Shown piece by piece: positions 12,582 through 25,530 of a stretch of DNA of 64,000 bases. How positions within the stretch are numbered: position 1 is the first letter of the stretch; each line of letters starts with the position of its first letter. A model generated the notes under the pieces. That model searched no databases and had not been told where the DNA came from. It saw only the letters and a list, made by a program, of their open reading frames with translations. Where the stretch lies: contig CM047809.1 of NCBI GenBank assembly GCA_026214975.1, positions 28,741,977 to 28,805,976 on the forward strand, read 5' to 3'. The DNA comes from Gentiana macrophylla. Its lineage: Eukaryota > Streptophyta > Magnoliopsida > Gentianales > Gentianaceae. The position numbers and the translations under genes are program-made.

Positions 12582-13300
12582 GCCTGGCAATGTGTAGGGC
12601 AATATTATGATCGGCCGACTACGCCGATTCTCTGATTTGGAATTAAAACGAGTAATTAAACTCCGATCAACTTAGTTATTCGTCATCATAATTTAACATG
12701 AAACCCAAAAGTGATTGTTACTTAGGATATAGATTGAATCGGCATCTAAGAAGTACGCCTTACCCTAGGAATGTTGCTTAGATGAGGTTACGGTTTATAC
12801 CGGCATCCCTAGTCTTGTAATTGTGTCGGGTTATATGAGATGGAGGCATTAAAAAGCGAAGTCACGTAATGGAGGCACGATGATTTAGAGGGCCTAATTG
12901 GAGCTAAATCTACCTTGGGGATGACTCCCGTAGTCATAATAATTAATCTTTAAACGCTTGTTTAGTCTCGTTATCATCCTAATTCACAAGGGGAGTTATA
13001 ATCTACTAGCGTAATCAATACTATTTGTTTAGGTAATACCAACCGTATTATCCATGTTTTAGTAGTCTTTAGTCTGTCTTTGTGTCTTGTGGTTGTCACT
13101 ATTTTATTTATTGCATTTAGTTGGTCGTAGACCGCCCTTTCAATTTAGTTCTAATAAGATAAAGTTGTGTTTTATTTGTGCCGAGTCTCTGTGGGATCGA
13201 CCTCGACTCTAACTAGCTATACTACAATTGAACCTAGTTCTCTTACTAGTGTGTTAGTAGGCATCGAGTTAATAATTTAACTTGACCTCCATCAAGTTTT

Positions 13301-13318
13301 TGGCGCCGTTGCCGGGGA
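13301..13318 (+). other. Athila-like primer-binding site (tRNA-Asp)
   Basis: TGGCGCCGTTGCCGGGGA, six bases after the LTR, is the complement of the 3' end of plant tRNA-Asp (GTC), the primer typical of Athila/Tat-type gypsy elements. Confidence 0.9.
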
Positions 13319-13437
13319 CTCGGGTCATTAAATTAAGATATAACTTATTTTGTTAGAACTGGATTCGAGAATATTCTGTGAATAAGAGTTTGTATATTAA
13401 ACAGTGTCATAAATAAAAAAAAACAAAAAAAAAAGGT

Positions 13438-13474
13438 GTTCGGTCAACCGAACACTATCCCTCGGTCGACCGAG
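13438..13474 (+). promoter_or_regulatory. Dyad pair in the Athila-like leader
   Basis: TCGGTCAACCGA (13440-13451) and TCGGTCGACCGA (13462-13473) again have centres 22 bp apart, here in the untranslated leader after the primer-binding site. Confidence 0.45.
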
Positions 13475-13639
13475 AATTAGTTTTCTTTTCTGTTCTGATT
13501 CTGTCTTAGTTTTAAAACATTCTGCTTCTGTTTTATTTACGTTTTCTTTTCTCAAACTTATTTCGAGTCTGTTTTATTTAGTTAGTTAAAGGCCTAGCCT
13601 TTACTAGTGATTGATTGTTTTATTGTTGTTTATTATTTT

Positions 13640-15990
13640 ATAGTACGCTACTCGGAAATCGAAGGAACCGCTTGAACCATATAATCTTGAGATAGAAAAA
13701 TTTGCGAGAAGGAATAGGAAATTAGCTAGGGAACTGGCTAAGCAAGGATAAGAGGATCCAAATCTTGAGGAAAGCGAGCAAGGAGTGGAAGAAGGACATA
13801 CAACCGATCATTCTGAGCATTCTGAATCTGAAACAGAGATGGAAGGCAATCCGATCAATCCAAACTAGGTACCTAATCCTGTTATTAATAATGCCAATAA
13901 TGTGAATGCAAATGCTAATAATGAGAACCAAGCCCTAGTTCAAGGAGCGAGGCGTACTTTGCAAAGTTATGCAACGCCCACTATTGAACAATTCATTCCC
14001 GCTTATCGTAGCACCGCAAGATGCTTTGGAAGTCTATCACCCTAGGCCTAATGTAATTCAAATGGTGACCAATTATTCTACTTTTCATGGAGTCCAAAAC
14101 AAGGATCCTGGTGTTCACGTGACGAATTTCTTGGAAATCGTCAAAGATAGTGAAACTGAAATTAATCCCGAGAGGAACATTAAATCTTAAGCTTTTTCCT
14201 TTCACTTTGAAAGATAAAGCTAAGCAATGGCTTCTCTCTTTAGAGGTTTGGATCTATCACTACTTGGGAAAAATTGTTGCAAAAATTCATGAATAAATAT
14301 TTTCCCTTAGGAAAAACTTTTAAGTTACGCCAAGACATCCTAGGATTTAAGCAACAACCTGGGAGAGTTTTGATCAAGCTTGGGAGCGCTTCAAAGGAAG
14401 CTATGAGGAAGTGTCCTCATCATGACATCTCTCTTTGGCTTTTAATGCAAACTTTTACCATGGGTTGAGAGAGACTGAGAAAATTAGAGTAGACGCCTCC
14501 AAAGAATGGAGCGTTTGTTCTTTATCTCCGAGGAGGCACAAGGGAAGATGGAGCAAATAGCGATGAATAGCCAATGGGAGGCAATGACATAGCTACCGTG
14601 AAGATGGCGACACATATTTGATGATAGTGCATCTACCAAAATCTTAGAACAAATTTCATTATCAACAATAAGGTAGATGGGATGCAAGAGAGGATGACAA
14701 GAGTAGAGAAAGGGGCTGGAATCGAGGTAGCACCTCAAAGTGAGAATGCTGGTACTGAAGAAGCCAATTATGTCGGGGGAGGGAACAGACCTAATCATAA
14801 CCATCCTGGATTCCGATATAGTGACATAAATGCAGGAGAAAGGCCTAAACCACCTACCCCGTATGTACCACAGCAGACTAAAACTTTTGGTTGAGAAGCT
14901 GCGATAGAAAAACTGAGTAATGTCGTCACTGACAATATGGGACAACTTTCAAAATCTATGGCTGAGTTAGCCACTAACTTTAGCCAATATTGTCAGAAGA
15001 CAGATGCCAAGGTAACCAACCAGGAAGCTTTAGTTCAAAATCTCACACACCAGGTAGGACAACTAGCTGAGCAAGTCTCAACCAGACCTCCTGGAGTGTT
15101 GCCAAGCAACACAGAGAAGAACCCTAAGGACTTGAATGCGATCATGACAAGGAGTGGAAAAGAAGTAACTCCACCATCCCTGCAAGAGAAAGTCACAAAG
15201 AATAAGGATAGTGAGCCAAGCAATGAGGCTAATACTTCCGAGACTCTGCCTGTGCAAGGAACGTATAAAGAACCTGCTGGCCCTAGAGTTGAACTTTACA
15301 ACAACAAGTATCCAATTTTCACTGATGTCGATCCTTCAACTCTACCTTATCCTCCACCAAAGCCGAAGCCTAAGTTTGATAATAAGAGGTATAAGAAGTT
15401 CATGGATATGTTCAAGAAGTTACAAATTAATATACCCCTAGTTGAAGCACTAGCCAAATGCCCGAGTACACCAAATTTTTAAAAGACGCCGTCTCAACTA
15501 AAAGGAAACTTCTAGATTTAGAGACCATATGCCTTAATGAGGTGCTGCTCATTCTTCAACATAAGTTACCCCAAAATGCAAAGATCCGGGAAGTTTTCTC
15601 ATTCCCTGCACTATAGGTAACGTATGTCCGAACAAAGCATTGTGTGATCTAGAGAGCAAGCGTGAACTGATGCCACTATCTATTTTTCGGAAGCTAGGCA
15701 TGAAAGATCTTAAAGACCTCAATCACACTGCAGCTTAGGCTGACCGCTCTGTCAAGGAACCGTGTGGGGTGGTTGAGGATGTGCTAGTTAGAGTTGAAAA
15801 GTTTGTATTCCTCGCCGACTTTGTGGTATTAGATATGGAAGCTAACTACGAGGTACCATTGATATTAGGAGACCTTTCATGGCCACTAGTAGAACGCTAA
15901 TTGATGTTTACAAAGGCGAGTTGGTATTAAGAGTGAACGAGAGAGAGTTGCATTCAATGTCTTCGACACTATGAAGCAACTTTGATGATG
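13640..15990 (+). pseudogene. Athila-like gag and protease, broken frame
   Basis: Gag-like segments run from about 13640 through FARRNRKLARELAKQG, PRPNVIQMVTNYSTFHGVQ (near 14050) and FMNKYFPLGKT (near 14280) to a longer open piece at 14937-15482 containing TDAKVTNQEALVQNLTHQV and DLNAIMTRSGK, typical of this lineage. Frames change several times, and stops at 13749, 13866 and 15736 look like CAA/CAG to TAA/TAG. The protease region (15600-15900) keeps flanking family residues (NVCPNKALCDL, LMPLSIFRKLG) but the catalytic block reads DLESKREL where the family has DLGAS, so the active site is lost through two compensating indels. Confidence 0.8.
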
Positions 15991-16189
15991 GAGAGGATGC
16001 ATGTTTCATGTTAGATTCCATCGATAGGATCGTTCAAGAATTTCAACAACATGAAAGCATCAAGGATTTCTTGATATCTTGTCTTAGAAGAAGAAGATGA
16101 AGTCAAGTGCGTGAGTAGAGTAGTGAGGAGGAGAAGATGATATGGCCAGGATGTAGTAGAGGACCCCAAGACCTCAGTAGAGGAAGTAA

Positions 16190-19100
16190 GTGCTGCATGA
16201 GATTGAAAGATTCTATCATAGACCAACGTGGCATAAGTACTTCGAACTTAAACTCACTGGTCAAAAGTTGAAGACCTCTTTGGAAGAACCTCCCACAAAT
16301 TTGACTTTAAAACCTCTTCCTGCAAATTTAAAGTACGTATTTCTTCAAGATGAGACTTTGCCGCTAATCATATCTTCTTCCTTGACGGACTTACAAGAGG
16401 AAAAACTAATGAGAGTTCTGAGAGAGTACCGCGGAGCATTTGGATGGACCATAGCTGATGTTAAGGGCATTAGTCCTAGCGTATGTATGCACAAAATCTC
16501 CGTGGACCCTGAAAAGAAAGCGGTTGCACAACCTCAGAGGCGTTTAACCCCACAATTAAAGGAAGTGGTTAGGGATGAGGTTATAAAAATGTTGGAAATG
16601 GGAATTATATTTCCAATTGCTGATAGCGAATGGGTAAGCCCTATCCATGTAGTTCCCAAGAAGGGAGGATTGACGGTGCAAGCCAATGAGTTGAATGAGT
16701 TAATTCCTGTGAGGCTAATCACCGGTCATCGAGTATGCATAGACTTTATGAAACTAAATGATGCAACTCGTAAGGACCACTTTCCTCTTCCCTTCATCGA
16801 TCAAATGCTCGAGAGACTGAGCGGGCATGCTTTCTATTGTTTTCTTGACGGGTATTCGGGATATTATCAAATCCACATCTCGCCCGAAGATCGTGAGAAA
16901 ACAACATTTACATGCCCATATGGGACATTTGCTTATAATCGAATGCCATTTGGATTGTGCAACGCCCCCGCGACATTTCAACGGTGTATGATGTCATTAT
17001 TTGCGGATATGGTGGAAGATTTCTTGGAAATCTTTATGGATGATTTCTCCGTATTTGGAGACGATTTCGATTCATGTCTCGCACATATAGCACGAGTATT
17101 GAAGAGATGTGAAGAGACTAATCTTGTGCTTAACTGGGAGAAGTGTCATTTGATGGTTACGGAAGGTATAGTACTGGGCCACCGCATATCCAAGAACGGT
17201 ATAGAGGTGGATAGAGCCAAAGTTGAGATGATCGAGAAATTACCTCCACCGACTAATCTTAAAACTTTGCGAGGTTTTTTAGGCCACGCCGGATTTTATC
17301 GTAGGTTTATCAAGGACTTTTCCTTGGTCTCTAGACCTCTTACCGAATTATTGGCCAAGGACGTACCATTCGTGTTTTCTAATGAGTGCATAAAAGCTTT
17401 CAACGAAATAAAAAGTAGGCGATTCATCGCACCTGCTACAGTCGCACCGGATTGGGATCTTCCATTCGAGCTGATGTGTGATGCAAGTGATACTGCTGTT
17501 GGCGCCGCTTTGGGTCAGAGAAAGGATAAGATTTTTAGGCCCATTTATTATGCAAGTCAGACTTTGAACGCTGCCCAAAGAAACTATGCAACAACGGAGA
17601 AGGAACTTTTGGCCGTTATCTTTGCTTTTGATAAGTTTAGATCTTACTTAGTGGGATCTAAAGTCACTGTGTGGACTGACCATGCGGCTCTTAAGTATCT
17701 CCTAGCAAAGCAAGATTCAAAGCCGAGACTGTTGAGATGGATTCTACTGCTACAAGAATTTGACGTAGAAATCCGAGATAAGAAAGGAAGTGAGAACGTG
17801 GTGGCCGATCATCTATCGCGCTTACAATTAGAAGATGGTGAGGAATTACCTGAGATAGGAGAATCTTTTCCTGATGAACAACTTTTCTCCATCACCACCA
17901 TCAGGGGACATGATGATTGTGCTGCAGTTTCTTCGCGAATAGAGGTTGTGAAGGAGAAGAAGCAACCATGGTTTAGTTTGTTTGTCAATTATCTATCCGC
18001 AAAGTACCTGCCACCAAATCTCACTGTCCAAGAAAGGAGAAAGTTCTTTAAAGATCTTAGACATTATTATTGGGATGAACCGTACTTGTTTAAGCTAGGA
18101 TCTGATAATGTTTTTCGAAGATGTGTGCCAGAGGAAGAGTATAATGATATCCTGAAGCATTGTCATTCTTATGAAGTTGGAGGACACTACGGGGGAGATA
18201 AAACTGCGGCCAAAGTCCTCCAATGCGGTTTTTATTGGCCGACATTGTTTAAGGATGCACACCAATATGCAAAGGCATGTCATGCTTGTCAAATGACAGG
18301 TAATATTTCAAGAAGGAATGAAATGCCTCTTAAGAGCATCTTAGAAGTGGAGCTTTTTGACGTTTGGGGAATAGATTTTGTTGGACCATTTACTTCATCA
18401 CTATCTAACCGATATATCTTAGTTGCTGTTGATTATGTATCCAAATGGGTTGAGGCCATTGCTTCACCTACTAACGATGCTAGGGTTGTGGTTAGATTCT
18501 TGAAGAAAAACATTTTTACAAGGTTTGGGACGCCGAGGGCGATTATAAGCGACAATGGTAGTCATTTTTGTAATAAACCTTTTGAACGGCTGATGATTAA
18601 GTATGGGGTTCGACATAAGCTAGCATCAGCATATCACCCCCAGACTAGTGGACAGGTAGAAGTCACCAATCGAGAGATAAAGCTTATCCTGGAGAAAACT
18701 GTCAATACGACCGAAAAGGATTGGTCGTTACGTTTAGACGACGCTTTATGGGCTTATAGGACTGCATATAAAACCTCGATTGGAATGTCACCATATAGGA
18801 TTGTTTTTGGAAAGGCATGTCATCTACCTGTGGAACTGGAGCACCGGGCCATGTGGGCAACAAGGATGCTAAATTTTGATGAGACGTTGGCCGGTGAGAA
18901 AAGGATGTTGGAATTAACTCGCCTGGAGGAGTTTCGTTTAGAGGCATACGAGAATGCCAAGATTTTCAAGGAGCGCACAAAGAAGTTTCATGACAAAAAG
19001 ATTCTGGAGAGAACCTTTCAAGAGGGTGATCTGGTTCTCTTATACAATTCGCGCTTAAGACTCTTCCCGGGTAAGTTGAAATCAAGATGGTATGGCCCAT

Positions 19101-19258
19101 TTCAGGTACAACGAGTCTTTCCTTCTGGAGCAGTGGAGCTATTCAATTTCAAAGACGAGTCTAGATTTGTGGTCAATGGACATCGTCTTAAGCATTATCA
19201 CGGGCTTCCGCTTTCTTCTGGAGGAGGAGGTTTTGTACCTCGACGACCCTGTCTATGA
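16190..19258 (+). CDS. Athila-like pol: reverse transcriptase, RNase H, integrase (open, 1,022 codons)
   Basis: This copies the element RNA into DNA, removes the RNA and inserts the product into chromosomes. The RT core runs from about residue 120 to 360, with [18 protein letters not shown] and the catalytic FMDDF near residue 282 (the YVDD equivalent). RNase H follows, with [13 protein letters not shown] (~430), [10 protein letters not shown] (~470) and [11 protein letters not shown] (~500). The integrase has an HHCC zinc domain ([17 protein letters not shown]) and a catalytic triad: WGIDFVGPF (~727), IISDNGSHF (~788) and the Glu of [11 protein letters not shown], 35 residues later. No key residue is missing. 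The frame is open from a GTG and no good Met precedes the RT, so it is the 3' part of a fused gag-pol and the true start lies in the broken part. Upstream damage makes this copy probably non-autonomous, but the enzyme part could be functional. Confidence 0.92.
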   Translation: MLHEIERFYHRPTWHKYFELKLTGQKLKTSLEEPPTNLTLKPLPANLKYVFLQDETLPLIISSSLTDLQEEKLMRVLREYRGAFGWTIADVKGISPSVCMHKISVDPEKKAVAQPQRRLTPQLKEVVRDEVIKMLEMGIIFPIADSEWVSPIHVVPKKGGLTVQANELNELIPVRLITGHRVCIDFMKLNDATRKDHFPLPFIDQMLERLSGHAFYCFLDGYSGYYQIHISPEDREKTTFTCPYGTFAYNRMPFGLCNAPATFQRCMMSLFADMVEDFLEIFMDDFSVFGDDFDSCLAHIARVLKRCEETNLVLNWEKCHLMVTEGIVLGHRISKNGIEVDRAKVEMIEKLPPPTNLKTLRGFLGHAGFYRRFIKDFSLVSRPLTELLAKDVPFVFSNECIKAFNEIKSRRFIAPATVAPDWDLPFELMCDASDTAVGAALGQRKDKIFRPIYYASQTLNAAQRNYATTEKELLAVIFAFDKFRSYLVGSKVTVWTDHAALKYLLAKQDSKPRLLRWILLLQEFDVEIRDKKGSENVVADHLSRLQLEDGEELPEIGESFPDEQLFSITTIRGHDDCAAVSSRIEVVKEKKQPWFSLFVNYLSAKYLPPNLTVQERRKFFKDLRHYYWDEPYLFKLGSDNVFRRCVPEEEYNDILKHCHSYEVGGHYGGDKTAAKVLQCGFYWPTLFKDAHQYAKACHACQMTGNISRRNEMPLKSILEVELFDVWGIDFVGPFTSSLSNRYILVAVDYVSKWVEAIASPTNDARVVVRFLKKNIFTRFGTPRAIISDNGSHFCNKPFERLMIKYGVRHKLASAYHPQTSGQVEVTNREIKLILEKTVNTTEKDWSLRLDDALWAYRTAYKTSIGMSPYRIVFGKACHLPVELEHRAMWATRMLNFDETLAGEKRMLELTRLEEFRLEAYENAKIFKERTKKFHDKKILERTFQEGDLVLLYNSRLRLFPGKLKSRWYGPFQVQRVFPSGAVELFNFKDESRFVVNGHRLKHYHGLPLSSGGGGFVPRRPCL

Positions 19259-20723
19259 ATAAACCATCTTGAGCTGAGTCGAGCTAGCGACTATAAACTT
19301 AGAACTACTACTTATCCCTATCTTTTTCGTTTGTCTTTTTAATAAAGTAGCATGCGCCTATCACGGTTTTTTTCATCTCTCCATGTTCCGAGTCTAAGTT
19401 CGGAATAAACGAGGTTTTTTCCTTGACAGCCGTCATGTGAGTTTTTATTTGGGTTTAAATTCCCTTAGGTCTTGTCCATGGCAGTATAAAATAAAGTGGC
19501 TTAAACTGTTTTTAGATATCTATATCTAATTACTGCCACATTATTTTATAACTTCCATAGACATGGTATTTGACGATTTCGTGGAGCTTGTCTGTTTATA
19601 CAGGACGTGTCTATCTCTCCACGCTGTGCCGATGATTACTCCGATAATGTTCCTTTACTTGGGAGCCGTTTCCAGAGCTAAGTCTTTCATCTTGAACTCT
19701 CATTTATTTTTGTCATTGAGGACAATGCCATGTTTAAGTGGGGGGCAGGGGACTTAGCTATATATTGTGCTATATGTTGAAAAAGTCAAGGGGAACGGAA
19801 TACTGAGACAATATTGAGCCAAATTTAAAATTTTTATGGATAAATGCCAAGTTTCTTAACTCGTACCCTTAAACTTGTGAAGTTCTTACACTTAGAATTA
19901 ATAGGAAATGAACCAAGTTGCGTGAGTACGTGGTCATATTATACTTTTGCGATAAAGTGTTAGTAGACTTAAGGATATTCATGCCAACAATTGCAAGTAG
20001 TTAGGTATTGTTCAATAACTCAACATGTGAATCGCTTAGTACCGCATGATTTATAATAATTGAAAGAAGTATGTGTACATTGCGTAGATAATTGGTTATG
20101 AGGACCCAGTGTCGACATTTGTCGACTGATGTATTCTGATCTTCTAGCCAACAAAAGCGGAGTAATAAGCTTGGGACGTACTGTGTTTTGAGAATGTATT
20201 AAAACACTGGGCTTGTAGTAACATTACCAAAGTAGCCCGCTTTGTGGTAATATTCGATGCTATGCTTAATCTAAGATAGGGGATACTCTATGAAAAGTTT
20301 TCTTCCTTGAGGTTAGTAGTATTCGAAAAGTATGCACAAATTGAAACAAATTTTTCGAATTTTCAGAGGCTTTGAGTAGTACTCGGTCTCCAAGTCCAAA
20401 AACCCTATAGATACGCTCTTGCTTATTGTTCTAGTGCTTTAACCATCGAGAGGCATAAGAAGTATGAATGCTGATGTTGGTGAATTTAGATATGAAGTCT
20501 GCATAAACTCTAATCTTGCTACATTTATATAAAACCAATGCACATGCACACAATCACTTCGATTCATAGCGAGTAGTGAATAATGCTTATCTTATGAGCA
20601 TGACTGGTATGACTTGACTCGGGTTTTTGCAAAGTATGAGTTGACCACGAGTAAAATGTTGTCTTGGGAATAACTTGTTAATGCTTTGTTCGGGACGAAG
20701 CAAAGTTTAAGTGGGGGGCATTT
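19259..20723 (+). other. Athila-like post-pol spacer, no envelope-like gene seen
   Basis: 1.46 kb without a credible frame. Athila elements may carry an env-like frame here; none is recognisable. The segment holds two copies of a polypurine-like block (TTTAAGTGGGGGGCA), at 19733-19747 and 20706-20720. Confidence 0.6.
20706..20723 (+). other. Athila-like polypurine tract
   Basis: AAGTGGGGGGCATTT directly precedes the 3' LTR start at 20724, the position where plus-strand DNA synthesis is primed. Confidence 0.75.
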
Positions 20724-22313
20724 TGATGACAATTAAAATATACCTGTTTATGTCATCAATTATAACCTTAAATCAGAGTTAATTATACATATTTCATATT
20801 TAATCACGTGTTTATATTTATTATTTAATGATAAGTGATTATTAATATGATAATTGGTATTTAGCTATTTTTATTATAAAAGAGCAATTAATTGTGTGAT
20901 AAATGCTGATTTTGCAGATCATGATAAATCGGGAAGATAATTATCACGCAATCGAGAAGTCTCAAGATAAAAGAGAAGAAAATCGGAGCATTGAAGAAAA
21001 GATGAATCGAGATCAATTCAAAGGCATGGAGTGGGGAACAAGTCGACGAAGCAAAAATTGAAAACGCGTAAAGAAGGAGCCTCGGTCGACCGAGCCATGC
21101 CATTCGATCGACCCGGCGTGTAGGTTCGGTCACCCGAGCCTAATGTGATAAACGCATGTCAATCTTCTGGATTCTCCCTATGTCGGCTACAACTCCAATA
21201 TAAACAGCAGCCACGATGTTGAGAACACACACCACTACAACACAAAACAATTCATATAATTTTAGATCTTAAGTTTTAGTTTTATTTTCTTTATGTTCGT
21301 ACATTGTGGATTCGTCGGATTCTCCGATTAGGGAGCGCATTAAAGAGTGGGAGTCACTCTCGTCTGCGAGGGTATGACTATTCAATTATGCAATCTTTAT
21401 TTGTAGATCTGATGTATTTTATTATGGAGTAGTTTTTATTTGTATTGATTGCGTGATGTAGATCTATTTACGAACCCATGTGTTTAGGTTAGAAACGTTA
21501 AGAAGTAATCATGATTTGTACCGACACAGAACTGTGTTCGGTCGACCTAGACATGTCACTCGGTCGCCCGAGTCTTCGTCATCCGTCCACCGAGCCTGGC
21601 AATGTGTAGGGCAATATTATGATCGGCCCGACTTCACGTCGATTCTCCGATTTGGAATTAAAACGAGTAATTAAACCTGATCAACTTAGTTATTCGTCAT
21701 CATAATTTAACATGAAACCCAAAAAGTGATTGTTACTTAGGATATAGATTGAATCGGCATCTAAGAAGTACGCCTTACCCTAGGAATGTTGCTTAGATGA
21801 GGTTACGGTTTATACCGGCATCCCTAGTCTTGTAATTGTGTCAGAAGTTATATGAGATGGAGGCATTAAAAAGCGAAGTCACGTAATGGAGGCACGATGA
21901 TTTAGAGGGCCTAATTGGAGCTAAATCTACCTTAGGGGATGACTCCCGTAGTCATAATAATTAATCTTTAAACGTTTGTTTAGTCTCGTTATCATCCTAA
22001 TTCACATGGGGGAGTTATAATCTACTAGCGTAATCAATACTATTTGTTTAGGTAATACCAACCGTATTATCCATGTTTTAGTAGTCTTTAGTCTGTCCTT
22101 GTGTCTTGTGGTTGTCACTATTTTATTTATTGCATTTAGTTGGTCGTAGACCGCCCTTTCAATTTAGTTCTAATAAGATAAAGTTGTGTTTTATTTGTGC
22201 CGAGTCTCTGTGGGATCGACCTCGACTCTAACTAGCTATACTACAATTGAACCTAGTTCTCTTGCTAGTGTTTTAGTAGGCATCGAGTTAATAATTTAAC
22301 TTGACCTCCATCA
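20724..22313 (+). repeat. Athila-like 3' LTR (1,590 bp)
   Basis: Same ends and order as the 5' LTR. The palindrome triplet is retained at 21082-21137 with centres 22 bp apart. Most differences from the 5' copy are one-base indels or swaps, such as GATCG versus GATCTG and CAG versus CGAG. Confidence 0.9.
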
Positions 22314-25300
22314 GGTAGATGTGGTAGAGGTAGAGGTGGTAGAGGCTACCCTAATCAAGGAAATGCTAGGCTTACTTGTCAAGTGTGTGGTAAGGTTGGA
22401 CATACAACAGTTGAATACTACTACAGATACAACTCCAATTACAATGGCCAAGTGGTTAATGGAAATCCTAGGGCAAATACCAGGCCAAATGCTGGGCAAT
22501 ATAGCAACTATGGACAACAACCTGCTACTTACTTTGCCTCTCCTGAATCAATAAGTGATGAAAGCTGGTATGCTGATAGTGGAGCCACAAACCAATTACT
22601 GCTGATCTAAACAGCTTGCAATTGAGTCAATGATATGATGGTTCTGATGGTCTAACCATTGGCAATGGTAAGAGTCTCCCCATTAAAAACACTGGTTGTT
22701 TTTCCCTTCAATCCGATAAATCCAATCTTACTTTTAATAATGTTCTACATGTTCCACACATAACCAAAAATCTCCTGAGTGTCTCACAGTTTACTTCTGA
22801 TAATCATGTTGTCATGGAATTTCACTCTGATTGTTGTTTTGTGAAGGACAAGATCACAGGGAAGGTTTTACAGGAAGGAATAATTAAAGATGGACTCTAC
22901 CAGATGAAGTTTCCTCATGAAGACATCCGGAACTCTCTTCAATCCAAAGTCAGTCACAGTCCCAAGTGTCTTCTTTCCAATGTCTGTAATAAGTCTGTTA
23001 AGCCTAGGTTTGAGTCCGTTAATGAAGCCAATGTTTGGCACAGAAGATTAGGTCATCTATCTTCTAAAATTCCGAGCTGTGTTTTGAAGTCTTGTAATTC
23101 TATTTGCAATGAAAAAGTTGAATTATGTGATGCTTGTCAATGGGAAAACAACATGCTTTACCTTATCCTACTTCTCAATCCAAAAGTAATTTCTGTCTTG
23201 ACTTAATACACTCTGATCTTTGGGGCCCTGCTCCTATCATGTCTGCTAAAGGTTTCCAATATTAGATAAGTTTTATTGATAATTACAGTAGATTTGTTTG
23301 GGTTTATCCTCTAGTTCATAAATATGATGCTTTGAAAGTTTTTGTTCAATTCAAAACTCTGGTGGAAAAACAGTTTGAAAGAAGTATTAAATGTCTTCAA
23401 ACTGATTGGGGATAAGAGTTTAGAGCTTTTGAATCCCTGTTACAGGATTTAGGCATCACTTTCAGGCACTCTTGCCCTTATGCACATGGCCAAAATGGTA
23501 GAATTGAAAGGAAACATAGACACATAGTGGAAGTTGGTCTTACTCTCTTAGCAAAATTGCTCAAATGCCTCTAAAATTCTGGTGTGAAGCATTTCAGTAC
23601 AGTGCCTATCTCATAAACAGGCTTCCTACTCCTGTCATGTCTCTTAAATCTCCACATCAACAACTCTTTAATCAAAAACCAGATTACAAGCTTATAAAAA
23701 CCTTTGGTTGCACTTGTTACCCTTACCTTAGGCCTTTCCAGAAACAGAAATTCCAGTTCCATACCATCAAATGTCTTTTTTTAGGAGTGAGTCCTTCCCA
23801 TAAGGGATATCTGTGTCTTGATCCATCAGGAAGAGTCTATGTGTCCAAAGATGTCATTTTCAATGAGCTTGAGTTTCCCTACAAATCCATATTTCATGCT
23901 TCAAAATCTGGTACTCAACCTTCATCTCCTGTGCCATGCCCTATACTCACTTCAAACTCATTCTCTGTCCTTTCATCCTCTGATCATGAGGAAACTACAT
24001 CTGGAGAAGCCAACCCTGTGATTGATGAAGAAGAACCACAGTCCTTTCAGTCTCCCAGTGCCACAAAACCTGGCATACTTCAGTTTCATACCCCTACTTC
24101 ACCATCACCTATATCCACCAATTCTGCCACTCCACCTTTACATGGCCCTAATCCTGAATCACCTAATTCTCACACCTCTCAATCCTCCACCAGTAATACA
24201 CCATCATCAATCTCACCAACCATCAATCATCATCCTATGCAGACCAGGGCCAAGTGTGGCATTTTCAAACCAAAAACTTCTCTTATCCTGCCTTCAAGGA
24301 CTGTGTCCATTGCCAAGTGGATCCAACAAGAGCATCGGAAGCTATTGAATCCCCTCAGTGGCATGCTGCAATGAAGGAAGCATTTAAGGATCTTATACAT
24401 AACCACACATGGGATCTAGTGCCTTTCCAGGTCTGATCACCATCTTGTAGGCAATAAATGGGTTTTCAAGATAAAACTGAAACCAGATGGGTCAGTTTTA
24501 AAGTACAAAGCTAGGTTGGTAGCCAAGGGTTTTCATCAAACCCCTGGATTGGATTACAGTGAGACCTTTAGTCCTGTAGTAAAGGCTTCAACTATTAGAG
24601 TTGTACTTGCCATAGCTGTTTCTCTAAACCGGAAAAATCAACCAAATTGACATTAATAATGACTTTTTGAATGGCACTCTCTATGAAGATGTGTTTATGC
24701 CACAGCCATAAGGGTTTGTGGATGCTTCAAAACCTAATCATGTATGTCACTTGAAGAAAGCCCTATATGGTCTCAAACAAGCCCCAAGAGCTTGGTTTGA
24801 TGAATTGAGGATACAACTTCTGAAATGGGGATTCCATCAGTGCAAATCTGACACATCCTTATTTATTTTTCATGCACAAGGTGTACTAATTTATGTGCTT
24901 ATCTATGTAGATGACATTTTGATCACAAGTAACAATGTCAACCTGATGCAGAAATTTATCAGCATGCTGAACTCAAGATTTTCTCTAAAGGATCTTGGCT
25001 CTCTATCTCACTTTCTGGGGATGCAAGCACATAGAGATGAGACATGGCTCTATATTATACAACAACACTATGCATCTCAACTATTGAGCAAACTCAATCT
25101 TGAACATTTGCAAGCATGTCTCCACTCCAATGACCACAAATGTTGATCTTACATCTGACAGTTCACCACTCTTGCCAAATGCAACTCAGTGCAAGAAACT
25201 CTTAGGAATTCTACAATATTTGACCTACACCAGGCCAGGCATCAGTTATGCACTTAACCGATTGAGTCAATATATGCATGCTCTTAGAGAAGTTCACTGG

Positions 25301-25530
25301 TTCGCACTTAAAATATTACTCAGATATGTTAAAGGCACTGTGAGTCATGGATTACACTTCCAACCAAGTCAAGCTCTTATTATTACAGGCTTCAGTGATG
25401 CTGATTGGGCATGCAATGTGGTGGACATAAAGTCTGTGGCTGGTTATTGTGTGTATCTAGGAGGATCTTTAGTATCTTGGAGCTCAAAGAAACAACAGGT
25501 TGTGGCAAGATCAAGCACTGAATCAGAATA
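22314..25530 (+). pseudogene. Copia-1 gag end, protease, integrase, RT and RNase H, decayed and 3'-truncated
   Basis: The frame resumes in the Gly/Arg-rich nucleocapsid. The zinc knuckle reads CQVCGKVGH with the last Cys replaced by Tyr. Protease is marked by WYADSGAT (22566). The GAG-pre-integrase motif WHRRLGHLSS lies near 23035, and integrase remnants follow (TDWG then stop, EF). The block FGCTCYPYLRPFQKQKFQF (near 23705) and the following SHKGYLCLD point to the Retrofit/Ale lineage. RT keeps YGLKQAPRAWFDEL and IYVDDILITSN; RNase H ends at VARSSTESE. Stops near 23414 and 24709 fit CAA to TAA. The last ~100 residues, polypurine tract and start of the 3' LTR are deleted at 25530. Confidence 0.85.

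Larger units (their letters stand above)
11714..13294 (+). repeat. Athila-like 5' LTR (1,581 bp)
   Basis: Bounded by TGATGAC and CCATCA, followed by the primer-binding site. A TATA box (CTATATAAACA) lies near 12184-12194. Two clusters of CG-rich palindromes (12066-12127 and 12523-12585) lie upstream and downstream of it. It differs from the 3' LTR mostly by single-base indels and changes near CG, CTG and CAG. Confidence 0.9.
11714..22313 (+). mobile_element. Athila-like Ty3/gypsy retrotransposon, complete with both LTRs
   Basis: LTRs at 11714-13294 and 20724-22313 begin TGATGAC and end CCATCA. GGTAG is duplicated on both sides (11709-11713 and 22314-22318), and removing the element plus one GGTAG restores the copia-1 nucleocapsid region. 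A tRNA-Asp primer-binding site, gag-pol and a polypurine tract are in order. The PBS type, long LTRs, pol sequence and long non-coding region after pol fit the Athila lineage. Gag and protease are broken while RT-RNase H-integrase is open over 1,022 codons. Confidence 0.9.

Noticed and set aside
13301..13318. tRNA gene
   Set aside because: The tRNA-like sequences here and after the copia LTRs are only primer-binding sites; no cloverleaf follows.
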